Shown here: in pieces, positions 1-8,407 of the stretch
How the letters are laid out: each line of letters opens with the position of its first letter
Position numbering within the stretch: position 1 is the first letter of the stretch
NCBI GenBank assembly: GCA_963768945.1
Contig: CAVYJW010000004.1
Span: forward strand, 1-64,000
Length of the DNA: 64,000 bases
Source: RYN-230 sp963768945
GTDB taxonomy: Bacteria; Actinomycetota; Actinomycetes; Streptosporangiales; Streptosporangiaceae
Direction of reading: 5' to 3'
Notes under the pieces: generated by a model
Database searches by the model: none
Told to the model about the DNA's origin: nothing
What the model saw: only the letters and a program-made list of their open reading frames with translations
Position numbers and translations under genes: made by a program

Positions 1-99
1 GGTGGCGGTGCGGGCGTTACTCTCGATTCCCATGTTTATGGAGGCGGCACGCTACGAAATAGGCCATTAGCCATTCGTGCGCAGCATTTATGTTCGCTA

Positions 100-345
100 T
101 CAGCGCGTCATCATTACAGGTTCCGCCGAGTAGTCCTCAATGATCAGCTCCCGCAGCAGTTCGGGGCTTCCGGCGGTCAGCGTCCGGTCGTCGTCGCGGC
201 GCTGGGCGAGCCAATGCCCGGCGGCTCCGGTGATCTCGTACGCCTCGCCCCAGTTCCACTGGAGGTAGGTCAGGGGCGTGGTCGGCTCATCGGGCGGCAT
301 CATCGCGGCGTCCAGTTCTGCGTAGAAAAACGGCTTGCCGCCCAC
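100..345 (-). CDS. Small hypothetical protein beside an XRE regulator
   Basis: An 81-residue acidic protein with no signal peptide or membrane segment. I recognise no catalytic motif. The central part (a Trp-rich stretch, then WLAQRR and a C-terminal SPELLRELI helix) resembles the small conserved actinobacterial proteins often encoded next to XRE or RsbW-like regulators, but that is a weak resemblance. The annotated start is a GTG at 345. Two ATGs at 303 and 300 are also possible, and no strong ribosome binding site decides between them. It is divergent from the XRE regulator starting at 440, so the two would share the intervening promoter region. Function unknown. Confidence 0.45.
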   Translation of the reverse strand: MGGKPFFYAELDAAMMPPDEPTTPLTYLQWNWGEAYEITGAAGHWLAQRRDDDRTLTAGSPELLRELIIEDYSAEPVMMTR

Positions 346-439
346 GATGCCGCCGGGCAGTTATTGTAGAAAGACGTCCGTTGTTTGGCTGAGGCTGGCA
401 AACAGGCAAACACCCGGCTTTACGCGATCGGTGCACCGT

Positions 440-1618
440 ATGAGCGAGTTCGGCAACGAACTGGCGCGTCTAATGACGGCGCGCGGTGTCGGCGTGCGGG
501 AACTCGCCCGTCAGGTGCCCTGCAACCCGGGCCACATCTCCAACCTGAAGAACGGCCGCGCCCGGCCGTCGCCCGACCTGGCCCTGGACAGGGCGCTCGC
601 CGCGGACGGCCAGCTCGTCGCGGCATGGGAGGCGTCCCGGCCGCCTATCCCGGCGTCACCGCTGGCGCCGGTCGCCCCGGACGCTGACCTGTACGGCCGG
701 ATCACCAGGGCGGTGGACGAGCCGCTCCGGATTGACGTGCCCGTCGTGCAGTGGCTGGAGCACACGCTCGCCGAACACCGCCGCGTCGAAGACTCTGTTG
801 GCGCACGCCCCCTGCTGGGGCTCATCCGTGCCCAGCTCGCCACGGTGGCGGACTTCACCCACGGCGCCCGGGGGCCGCTGGCTGACCGGCTGGTTGGCCT
901 GGCCGCCGAGTACGCACAGTTCATGGCCTGGATGTGCATCGACGTCCACGATCAGGCGGCGGGGCTGGCCTGGTACGACCGCGCGCACGACTGGGCGCAG
1001 GAGGCCGGGGACGCGAACATGGCCGCGACCACGCTGTCGATGAAGGCACACATGGCCTGGAGCACGGGGGAACCACGGGGATGCGTGCAGATGGCGCAGG
1101 CGGCCCGCTGGTACAGCCAGCGGGTTACGCCCGGCGTGCAGGGCATGGCTGCGCAGATGGAAGCCCGCGGCCACGCCCTAGCCGGTGACGCCGGCCCCGC
1201 GCGGTCGCTGCTGGATCAGGCGCAAGCCCTCATCGAGCGGGCGGCGGGCACGCCGGAAGACGAGCCTGCGTGGATGTATTTCTACGGCGAGGACTGGTTC
1301 GCCCTGCAGCACGGTATGGCCGAACTTCACTTGCGGAACTACGGCGCCGCCGCCGACCTGCTGACGGCCGGCCTGGAGGCGCTGCCGGAGTCCTACCGCC
1401 GTGACCGGGCCTGGTACGGCGCCTGCCTGGTCAGCGCGCACACAGGAGCAGGTGACGCAGAGCAGGCCGAGGCTGTCGCGCTCCGGTTCGCCGCCGACAT
1501 CGCCGAGGTGAACAGCTACGCCCGCGGAGAGCTTCTCGACGCCGCCGGGAAGCTGCACAGCGTTGGCGCCCCGCAGGCCGAGGTGATCAGGAGTGCTCTG
1601 GGCGACGAGAAACCCTGA
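440..1618 (+). CDS. XRE-family regulator with TPR-like C-terminal domain
   Basis: A 392-residue predicted cytoplasmic DNA-binding regulator. Residues 1-60 form a helix-turn-helix: the segment around ARQVPCNPGHISNLKNGRARP is the classic recognition-helix region of XRE proteins. The remaining 330 residues are alanine-rich helical repeats with TPR-like periodicity and many Trp residues (for example LAWYDRAHDWAQEAG), as in actinobacterial XRE regulators that sense a ligand or peptide. The ATG at 440 is chosen because the helix-turn-helix begins right after it. An in-frame GTG lies three codons upstream at 431, and an even earlier start would add unrelated sequence. The target genes are unknown; the divergent small gene is a candidate. 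Confidence 0.8.
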   Translation: MSEFGNELARLMTARGVGVRELARQVPCNPGHISNLKNGRARPSPDLALDRALAADGQLVAAWEASRPPIPASPLAPVAPDADLYGRITRAVDEPLRIDVPVVQWLEHTLAEHRRVEDSVGARPLLGLIRAQLATVADFTHGARGPLADRLVGLAAEYAQFMAWMCIDVHDQAAGLAWYDRAHDWAQEAGDANMAATTLSMKAHMAWSTGEPRGCVQMAQAARWYSQRVTPGVQGMAAQMEARGHALAGDAGPARSLLDQAQALIERAAGTPEDEPAWMYFYGEDWFALQHGMAELHLRNYGAAADLLTAGLEALPESYRRDRAWYGACLVSAHTGAGDAEQAEAVALRFAADIAEVNSYARGELLDAAGKLHSVGAPQAEVIRSALGDEKP

Positions 1619-1764
1619 CGGGCCTATCTCGGGGGGAGAAAGCCGCAGCTACGGTCACGCCCCGGTGCGGGCCGACTGTCATCGGCCTGGGTTAGCTTGC
1701 TGATGCTATGTGGTCCGGCGTGTTGGCGGGGCCCAGGCGTTAGGTGGTCGTTACGGTGTCGGGA

Positions 1765-2279
1765 ATGAGCACCGTCGCGGATGTCAGCTACCGCTGGTTT
1801 GAGGCTCCCGTTCGTGAGGGCCTTCAGGTCACCCAGGTGTACGGGTATCTGATCTGCCCGTCTACCGGCCGAGTGCTGATCCAGGACGATGACGATGAGG
1901 GAGTTTTCAACCTGCCCGGCGGCACGCCCGAAGCCTGGGACAGCGGCCTGTCGGCGACGCTGTCGCGGGAGGCGATGGAGGAAAGCCAGATCCGGATCGA
2001 TGACGCCGTTACCTCGGCTTCCAGGAGGTGCGGCGGCCGGGGCGTGCTCCGTATGCCCAGGTGCGGATGGCCGGGCGGATCAGCGGCTTCGAGCGCCGTG
2101 GGCCGGATCCTGATGGGGGCCGTATGTATCGGCGGCTGCTGTGCCCGCTGGCTGGGGCGGCGGACGTGCTCGGCTGGGGTGAGCCTGCGGTGGCCCAGGC
2201 CCCGGCGGCTGGCCGGGTCGCGGCCGGCCAATGGGACATAGACATTGACGTTATGGCCAGCATCACTTACGTGGACTGA
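1765..2279 (+). pseudogene. NUDIX hydrolase, frameshifted
   Basis: The N-terminal half reads as a NUDIX domain: VYGYLICPSTGRVLIQ, then the NUDIX box as LPGGTPE followed by SREAMEES. The box fits the GX5EX7REUXEEXGU consensus only partly, because GTPEAWDSGLSATLSREAMEE is slightly short-spaced. After about position 2010 the frame breaks. The downstream frame from about 2013 continues with a typical NUDIX tail (YLGFQEVRRPGRAPYAQVR, then MYRRLLCP) and stops at 2279. The offset equals one missing base near GCCGTTACCTCGG. The start is ATG 1765. Members of this family hydrolyse nucleoside diphosphates linked to another moiety, but the substrate cannot be told. It is either a recent pseudogene or a one-base assembly error. 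Confidence 0.65.
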
Positions 2280-2772
2280 CAAGGCTGTCTCGGTCCGCCC
2301 GGCGCTTCAGACGCTTCGCGGGGCGCCGGTATCGTCATGGATCGCCCGCGTGCCCTGCTTACCGGTGGTGACCGTCCATGGCGCGACCTCGGCGCAGAAG
2401 GCAGCGACGGCTTGCGCGTGGTCGTAGCGGGCGACGGCGGCTGGCTGCGCGGAGCCGGGCCCGTCCGGCCGGGTCGCAGGCCAGTGCCCTGGAGATGGCG
2501 GCGGCGAAATCGATGCCCGGCGGAGGGGGGCGGGGATAGAGTTCATGATCCTCTGCATCTGGTCGCGGCCGGAACGGAAGGACGGCATCGAGGACAGTCG
2601 GCACAGCGTGAACTGCTGACGCGGTCTCAGCATGGCCGCCGCGAAGTGGCCGGTCCATCGCGGAACGTCATTGCTCCGGTGCGGGGGCTATGACACATTG
2701 GCATTGCACCGCCATGACGTGCCTGCCTAGCCTGGTGCCCCGTCCGGCGCGGTTCCCGACCAGGGGGCGAGA
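2280..2772. other. Gene-poor stretch, no recognisable gene
   Basis: About 490 bases between the NUDIX gene and the next regulator. Several frames are open for 60-118 codons, but their predicted peptides are Arg/Pro/Gly-rich and match no family I know. The minus-strand frame ending near 2307 has a somewhat more protein-like stretch around position 2350-2450 (VARYDHAQAVAAFC), which might be a remnant of a decayed gene. I see no clear repeat, terminator or RNA gene. Confidence 0.4.
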
Positions 2773-4266
2773 ATGCCCGAAACGCAGCGGTGTGCGGCAT
2801 GCAAGCGCCCGCTGTCCCGTTACAACCCCGACCCGCTGTGCTCCTCGTGCCTGCACGCAGCGCGTTACGGCCCGGATGGCGCGGAAACCCCTGCGGACGG
2901 CGGTGGCTTAACGCCGGTGTGGTTGTGGGATTCGCCGCCCATGCGCCGGGCGCTGGCCGGGCTGGACCTGGCCGCCATGATGGTCATCTTCCGCGCCGCA
3001 ACGGGGCTGTCCCAGCTTGAGCTGGCGCAGCTTCTGGGCTGGTCGCAGAGCACGGTAAGTTTGATTGAGAAAGGCCAGCGCGACACTCTTTTTGACATCC
3101 GGGAGCTGCTGCGGTTCGCCAGGACCGTCGTGATGCCCCGGGAAGCGCTGCTACCGGCCATACTGGGCCGCCCGGACGCTGCGCTGCGTGATGTCAGTCT
3201 CGCGAGTGCCGGGCTAGCCGACGCCTGGATGGTGGAGGACGCAGGCTTGGATGTGGACCGGCGCACGTTCGGTGGGCTCGTGGCCGGTGCTGCGGCGGCC
3301 GTCATCCTGCCCTCCGCGGCCGTCCCTGCCCAGGTGACCGCCGCGCACGCCCGGTACCTGCAAGCGTGCGTGGACAGCCTGTACGCGCGCGATCAGGCCG
3401 TCGGCGGCGCGGCTCTGCTGCGGCAAGCGCTGATGCACTGGCAATACGCTCGCCGGATGCTGGGTGAATCCAGCTATACCGAACCGATCGAACGACAGCT
3501 CCTCGCCATCACCAGCGAGCTGGCCATTTGCACGGGCTGGCTCGCGTTTGACGGCGGGAACGTGCCGCTGGCCCGGTACCTGTATGCCGAAGCCCATCTG
3601 GCGGCCGGTCATGCCGGCAATCCGGTCGTCGCTGCGCACGCGCTGGAAAAGTGGTCGATGCTCTGCAGTTACCTCGCACGGACAGCCGGCGCGGCCAATG
3701 AGCGCAGGAGCCTCGCACGTGAGGGTCTCAGGCTGGCCCTGCAGGCAGCCGACCAGGCGCGCCACGAGCCCGTCCCGCGGCTGCACGCACTGATCGCGAT
3801 GCGTCACGCCAACGCCGCGTCACTGCTCGGAGACGAAGCGGCCTTCCGGTCAGCGATCACCCGCGCGCGGCGAGAGCTTGACCGGGGCACCCGGGCGGAC
3901 GACCCGGAGTGGATACAGTTCGTTGACGAGACGGAGATCACCGGCCACGAAGCGATGGGAGTCTTGAATCTCGGAAAGCCCAGCCGTGGCGAAACGCTCT
4001 ATCGCACCGTCCTCGACAGTAACCTAACGCGGCGAAACAGAACGTACTACGGGGCGCTCCTATCCGGCGCCTTGCTTAAACAAGACGCCCGGGAACACGC
4101 GATCGCTGAGGGGATGAGCGTACTTCCCGCCCTGGCCGACGGCGTAACCTCGGTGCGGACGCTGAACGAGCTCCGTCCCTTGCGTGCGGTCGATGGCCCG
4201 CATACAGAGGAACGAGCGGCTTTCTGCGAGCAGTTCGATGCCGTTGCCCGGTCGATGGCATCGTAA
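2773..4266 (+). CDS. XRE-family regulator with N-terminal zinc ribbon and TPR-like domain
   Basis: A 497-residue protein. Residues 5-30 contain two CxxC pairs (CAACK and CSSCL), a likely zinc ribbon. Residues about 65-120 are a helix-turn-helix (LSQLELAQLLGWSQSTVSLIEKG). A hydrophobic Ala/Val stretch lies at about 155-185, followed by a long helical TPR-like region. This domain order is common in actinobacterial regulators of unknown signal. The ATG at 2773 follows a purine-rich AGGGGGCGAGA at short spacing. Its stop TAA overlaps the ATG of the downstream acetyltransferase (TAATG), so the two are co-translated and functionally linked, perhaps a regulator controlling an acetylation or resistance step. 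Confidence 0.8.
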   Translation: MPETQRCAACKRPLSRYNPDPLCSSCLHAARYGPDGAETPADGGGLTPVWLWDSPPMRRALAGLDLAAMMVIFRAATGLSQLELAQLLGWSQSTVSLIEKGQRDTLFDIRELLRFARTVVMPREALLPAILGRPDAALRDVSLASAGLADAWMVEDAGLDVDRRTFGGLVAGAAAAVILPSAAVPAQVTAAHARYLQACVDSLYARDQAVGGAALLRQALMHWQYARRMLGESSYTEPIERQLLAITSELAICTGWLAFDGGNVPLARYLYAEAHLAAGHAGNPVVAAHALEKWSMLCSYLARTAGAANERRSLAREGLRLALQAADQARHEPVPRLHALIAMRHANAASLLGDEAAFRSAITRARRELDRGTRADDPEWIQFVDETEITGHEAMGVLNLGKPSRGETLYRTVLDSNLTRRNRTYYGALLSGALLKQDAREHAIAEGMSVLPALADGVTSVRTLNELRPLRAVDGPHTEERAAFCEQFDAVARSMAS

Positions 4267-4856
4267 TGGCTCCCACCGGCAATAATGCGGCCCCGCGCCT
4301 GTCGTTCCGCCGCTTTGACCGGAGTGCCGCTCGTGCCCAGCGCGACACGATTTTGCATATTCATAACGATGCCTATGTGGCAGCCATCGAATCCGGCGAC
4401 CCTTTCGAGACGCAGGAAGCATTCCTTGAGCGCTTCGACGCCTATACCTCTCGTGATGGGTTCGACCTCGTTATCGCCTACCTTGGCGACGAGCCGGCCG
4501 GGCAGGCATGGGGCTGGGCGCTACGCCCGCCAGACGGTGGATGGTGGCCCTGGCTGACCACACCGGTTGAGCCTGGTTTTACCGAGGAAAACGGTAAACG
4601 TACCTTCGCGTTGAGCGAACTCATGGTCCGCCAGCCTTTCGCCGGGCGGCATATAGCCCACGCCCTGCACGACGAGCTTCTCGCACCCCGCAAAGAGCAA
4701 CGCGCGACGCTGCTCGTAGAGCCGGGCAACACGACCGCTTACCGCGCGTACCGGAAATGGGGATGGCGTAAAGTGGCTGAGCTCCGGCCCAACTGGCCCG
4801 ACTCGCCGCTCTTTGACGTGCTGATCCTGCCGTTGCCGATAGGTCCGCTGACATAG
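4266..4856 (+). CDS. GNAT-family N-acetyltransferase
   Basis: A 196-residue predicted acetyl-CoA-dependent N-acetyltransferase. The C-terminal half carries the GNAT core: a beta strand ending LSELMVRQPFAGRHIAHALHDELL, matching motif A (the pyrophosphate-binding R/Q-x-x-G-x-G/A region, here RQPFAGRHIA), then LLVEPGNTTAYRAYRKWGWRKV, matching motif B with the usual N-x-x-A-x-x-x-Y-x-K-x-G-[FW] ending. The N-terminal half (FERFDRYTSRDGFDLV-like) is the variable acceptor-binding part, so the substrate is unknown. It starts in a TAATG overlap with the upstream XRE regulator. It could modify a small molecule, a ribosomal protein or an antibiotic. Confidence 0.8.
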   Translation: MAPTGNNAAPRLSFRRFDRSAARAQRDTILHIHNDAYVAAIESGDPFETQEAFLERFDAYTSRDGFDLVIAYLGDEPAGQAWGWALRPPDGGWWPWLTTPVEPGFTEENGKRTFALSELMVRQPFAGRHIAHALHDELLAPRKEQRATLLVEPGNTTAYRAYRKWGWRKVAELRPNWPDSPLFDVLILPLPIGPLT

Positions 4857-5479
4857 CCAAGGCCCCCTCGCTGACCCCGGCCTGCCGCGCGGCAGGAGAC
4901 CGTTAGCGGCCGAACAGCGCCTCTTGCCAGGCCCGTAGAGCTTGCTCCAGTCCAGCCGGCTGGCAGCCGTGTAAATCGACAGGCCGCTGTCATTGCGCAG
5001 GCGCACGATCTCACGAATAAAGCGCCGCCCGCGCACCGTGGGGCTGTAATCCATACCATAACGGCCAATCGACCGCATACGGCACAGCTTCCCGCCGCCC
5101 GGAAAGACGTGCAACAGATCAGATGACGATGTGTCATAGGCGCCCACGCCCCGGTTATGACACATCGCGGCCGTGACGCGGTAGCCGCCACAACATTTGT
5201 CGCGCACGATGGCACGCACAAACGAAAGAAGCCGCCAACTCCGGTCTGCCCGAGTCCCTTACCCCGGCAATCTACTTCGGGCCATAAATAAAGAATCACG
5301 GGGACCACAGCGATGAACGGCAACACCAGCCCCGCACAGCAGCGCGCCGTGGCCGGACCCGCTCGCCGTACCGAGCCGAGCACCAGGCCCGCGCCTGGAA
5401 AATGCGGCCCCTGTGTCCCCGCCCGCGACCCCCAGCCAGGCGGGGACACAGGGGCCTGGAAACACAACGGAGATACGGC
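4857..5479. other. Gene-poor stretch with a regulator remnant
   Basis: About 620 bases between the acetyltransferase and the ATP-binding protein. Apart from the XRE fragment on the minus strand (listed separately) I find no full gene. Just upstream of 5480, the two arms GGCCCCTGTGTCCCC (from 5404) and GGGGACACAGGGGCC (from 5442) form an inverted repeat separated by about 23 bases, which may be a terminator or operator for the following gene. Confidence 0.4.
4940..5054 (-). pseudogene. Truncated XRE regulator (N-terminal fragment only)
   Basis: Reading on the minus strand from an ATG at 5054 gives MDYSPTVRGRRFIREIVRLR followed by NDSGLSIYTAASRLDWSKL. This closely fits the N-terminal helix-turn-helix of the actinobacterial XRE/DUF5753 regulators (SPTVRRRRL..ELRRLRE..GLT...AA..L.WS.SK). 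Homology stops after the WSK: the expected 'SRIE' recognition-helix end and the roughly 230-residue DUF5753 domain are missing. I therefore read it as a fragment left by deletion. The frame stays open into the antisense of the acetyltransferase, but that part is not protein-like. Confidence 0.5.
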
Positions 5480-5899
5480 ATGACCCGCCAGTGGCCGCTC
5501 CACAGTTTCCTCGAACTCGGCGCGCTGCCCGGCGCGGTGCCATGCGCCCGGCTGCACGCCCGGCAACTGCTGTGGGAATGGGGACTGGCCGCGCTCACCG
5601 ACAGCACCGAACTGGTCGTGTCGGAACTGGTCACGAACGCCATACAGGCATCCCGCATAACCGGGCAGGCCTCGTCGGTGCGGCTGTGGCTGCTGTCGGA
5701 CAAGGCGCAGGTCCTCATCCTGGTCTGGGACGCCAGCCCGCACTCACCGATCCGGGCGGACGTCAACGACGAGACCGAGAACGGCCGGGGCCTGCTGCTG
5801 GTAGAGGCCCTCAGCCAGCGATGGGCCTGGAACTTCCCAGCGGATGAAAAGGGCGGCAAGTACGTGTGGGCGCAGATCACCAATGGCGGACGACGATAG
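5480..5899 (+). CDS. RsbW-like ATP-binding protein (anti-sigma/HATPase fold)
   Basis: A 139-residue single-domain GHKL ATPase of the type used as anti-sigma serine kinases. The N box is ELVVSELVTNAIQAS (residues about 45-60). The G1 box region is LILVWDASPHSP, and the G2 region is ENGRGLLLVEALSQRW. The start is ATG 5480, preceded by ACGGAGAT at suitable spacing; earlier in-frame starts would add a Pro/Arg-rich non-protein-like leader. Many actinomycetes encode dozens of such small proteins next to XRE regulators. The partner sigma factor or anti-anti-sigma factor is not in the window. Confidence 0.8.
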   Translation: MTRQWPLHSFLELGALPGAVPCARLHARQLLWEWGLAALTDSTELVVSELVTNAIQASRITGQASSVRLWLLSDKAQVLILVWDASPHSPIRADVNDETENGRGLLLVEALSQRWAWNFPADEKGGKYVWAQITNGGRR

Positions 5900-5971
5900 G
5901 AAAAGAGTAGCACCTGCTTCTTCATTCGGGCGGGCCGTCGCCGACGCCGGGGCGCGCTTCCGCTGTGGGAG

Positions 5972-8158
5972 TTACTCCTCGCCGATGTCGGCCAGGCTCT
6001 GGCGCAGTTCGGCGATCAGCGGATCGCCGTCGGGCAAGATGCGCTGCAGGCGGTCGGCCGTGTCGCGTAGCAGGGTGCGGGCGTCGCCATAGCGCCCGAG
6101 CTGGCGGTACACCAGGGCCAGCCCCGCATGGCTTCGCAGCGTATCAGGGTGACGCGGGCCCAGTACCCGGTCGAACCCGGCCCAGGCCTGCTCGCAGGCC
6201 AGCTCCGCCGCCGCCGGCTTGCCCGACTTCTGGTAGGCGGCGCCGAGGTTGTTCCGCGCCGTAAGGGTGTCGAGGTGATCGGGCCCAAGGACGCGTTCCC
6301 GGTCGGCCACCACCCGCCTGTAGGCCGCGACTGCCTCTTTGGCTCGGCCGCTGGCCAGGTAAGCGTCGGCCAGGCCGTGACGCGTAGTCATCGTCTGCGG
6401 GTGCCGGGCTCCCTGGGCGCGCTCCCGGTCGGCCAGCGTGCGCCGGTAGAGGGTGATGGCGTCGGAGTACTGGTCCGCAGCCAGGTAGGCGGCGGCGAGC
6501 TCGTCCCGCGCGCCGAGCGTGTCGGCATGCCCGGGCCCGCAGACCTGCTCGAATTGAGCCGCCGCGCGTTCAAGGACGGTGATCGCAGCCGGGACCTGGA
6601 GCGCCGCCACGAGGGCGTGGCCCAGGCGGCGCCGCGCCTCGATCACGTCACGGTGATCCGGCCCGAGCCTGTGGGTCAGCCTGTCGAGGACCCACTGGAA
6701 CCACGGGATGGCGTCGGCCGCGCGCCCGGCAGCAAGGTAGGCGTCGGCCAGCCGCTGGCCGGCCAGCAAGGTATCCGGGTGCTCGTCGCCGAGCAAGCGG
6801 CCGCTCGTCGTGGCAAGGTCGCGCCAATGGTCCACCGCAGGTCCGGTCAGGCGGGCGCGGTCCAGGCTGTCCCCCGCCCGCACCAGCACAGGATGGCAGC
6901 CGCCGTCCCACAGCCGGTCTCCGGTGATCCGCCGGAGGGTCGCCACGCACGATTGCAGGCCGGAGGCAGGCCAGCCAGGCTGCTCCCGTTCCGGCCAGGC
7001 CTGGAGCAGCGCGTTCGCGACCGAACGCGCCGCTTGATCCCGCATGCCTTGGGGTATCGCGGCCCGCAGCGCCGACTGCAGCACTGGGCTGATCTGGACT
7101 GTCGGCGGTGCGGTCACCGGTTCGACGGTCAGCAGGCCGGCCTGTTCCAGCGCCGCCAGCGCCGCGCGGGCGCCCTCGCTGTTGGCCGGGACGTCACCGC
7201 CGCCCGCGAGGAAATCGCAGGCCGCAGGAGACATGAAGATGGTTTCGGGAATGCCGTGCCCGTCCAGCAGGGCGGCCAGGGCCAGCAGCAACTCGGCCGA
7301 TCGGCCCGGCGCCAGCTGGTCCGCCCGTCCGAGCGAGAACGTCCATGTCACCGCGGCTGCTGACGGCCGTGCGCTGGACGATTCCGCCAGCTGCTCCCTC
7401 CTGGGCACGAAATGGGCCCGGTACTCGCGGCACGACAGCGGGGTGTTGGCGATCACCGCGCTGGCCTGTGCCAGCGCGACCGGCTCCAAGTCCAGGTCCT
7501 GAGCCAGTTCGATCACACCGTGCCGCTTGTCCGGGTCGGACGCCAGGCGGCCGCTCAGATAGCTGATGGCCTCACGCAGGCTGAACGGCCCGAGCGGCAC
7601 GATCGGCATGCCGCTGGGGACGGCCGCAGCCTCGGCGGAGGTCACCAGCACCCGGCCAGCCGGGCCGGCCGGCCACAGACCATCCAGGTCCGCCGGGTCG
7701 GACAGGTCGTCGAATACCACCAGCCATGAATGGCTGGTCTCGCCCAGCCAGCTGAGGAACTGGGCAGCGACTGACTCACAGCTGCTCGCCTGGTCCCGGC
7801 CGGTCACGGCGGCCGTCGCCGTGGCATAGCCGGACAGCACCGAGGCCCGGCTCGTGGCCTCGATCCAGACCAGCAGGTCTATACCACCTGATTGCCACAG
7901 CGACTCGGCGAAGGCCGCGGCGAGCTGGGTCTTACCCGACGACCTCAGCCAGTCCTGCGCATCGGGAGGCGCCAGCGGGCCGGGGCGGGTAGCCGGTGCC
8001 GCCGCCCGATCGGGGACGAGCGCAACCGCGGCCCCGGCCGGCAGCGCAGCCGCCAGGCCCGGGGACGTCTCCGGCCTGGCACTGAAGCCGTCGGCCAGCG
8101 CCGGCACCGTCCCGGACCAGATGGGCCAGGACGGCCGGCCGGGGGCTGCGCCGCTCAT
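5972..8158 (-). CDS. NB-ARC-like ATPase with C-terminal TPR array (FxSxx-COOH-system TPR family)
   Basis: About 728 residues. The N-terminal part (PALADGFSARPETSPGL) and the GKTQLAAAFAESLW region match the tetratricopeptide proteins associated with the FxSxx-COOH peptide system and related STAND ATPases. Walker B-like WLVVFDDL follows near residue 170. From about residue 430 to the end there are at least six 42-residue TPR units with the repeated signature LGPDH.DTL..R..L..AY. The Walker A region reads WLRSSGKT, so the first Gly/Ala of the GxxxxGKT loop is Trp; nucleotide binding may be impaired, or the sequence is locally wrong. The start is uncertain: ATG 8158 chosen, with an upstream in-frame start at 8206. 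No FxSxx peptide or radical SAM partner is adjacent. STAND proteins act as signalling or defence switches, but the role here is unknown. Confidence 0.7.
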   Translation of the reverse strand: MSGAAPGRPSWPIWSGTVPALADGFSARPETSPGLAAALPAGAAVALVPDRAAAPATRPGPLAPPDAQDWLRSSGKTQLAAAFAESLWQSGGIDLLVWIEATSRASVLSGYATATAAVTGRDQASSCESVAAQFLSWLGETSHSWLVVFDDLSDPADLDGLWPAGPAGRVLVTSAEAAAVPSGMPIVPLGPFSLREAISYLSGRLASDPDKRHGVIELAQDLDLEPVALAQASAVIANTPLSCREYRAHFVPRREQLAESSSARPSAAAVTWTFSLGRADQLAPGRSAELLLALAALLDGHGIPETIFMSPAACDFLAGGGDVPANSEGARAALAALEQAGLLTVEPVTAPPTVQISPVLQSALRAAIPQGMRDQAARSVANALLQAWPEREQPGWPASGLQSCVATLRRITGDRLWDGGCHPVLVRAGDSLDRARLTGPAVDHWRDLATTSGRLLGDEHPDTLLAGQRLADAYLAAGRAADAIPWFQWVLDRLTHRLGPDHRDVIEARRRLGHALVAALQVPAAITVLERAAAQFEQVCGPGHADTLGARDELAAAYLAADQYSDAITLYRRTLADRERAQGARHPQTMTTRHGLADAYLASGRAKEAVAAYRRVVADRERVLGPDHLDTLTARNNLGAAYQKSGKPAAAELACEQAWAGFDRVLGPRHPDTLRSHAGLALVYRQLGRYGDARTLLRDTADRLQRILPDGDPLIAELRQSLADIGEE

Positions 8159-8407
8159 GGCGGGCTGCCCACGGCCCGCCGTATGCGGGCCGCCCGGGCG
8201 GAGCACGGCTGGCCGAGCCGAAGAGGCATGGTCCCTTTCCCGCTTTCCCGCGTCCGGGTCCGCCTTCGCCGGCGAAACCAGCTGGGGGCCGGACTGGCCA
8301 TCGTTGCCCTAGCCCGCCAACTACCAGCGAGGATAGGCAATCCCCGCCAGTGCCAAGACCGTCTCCCGAGCCGACGGCATCCGGATGCCGCCCCGCGGCG
8401 GCCTGGC

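Noticed and set aside
2337..2693. 118-codon plus-strand frame
   Set aside because: Arg/Gly/Trp-rich peptide with no similarity and no good ribosome binding site.
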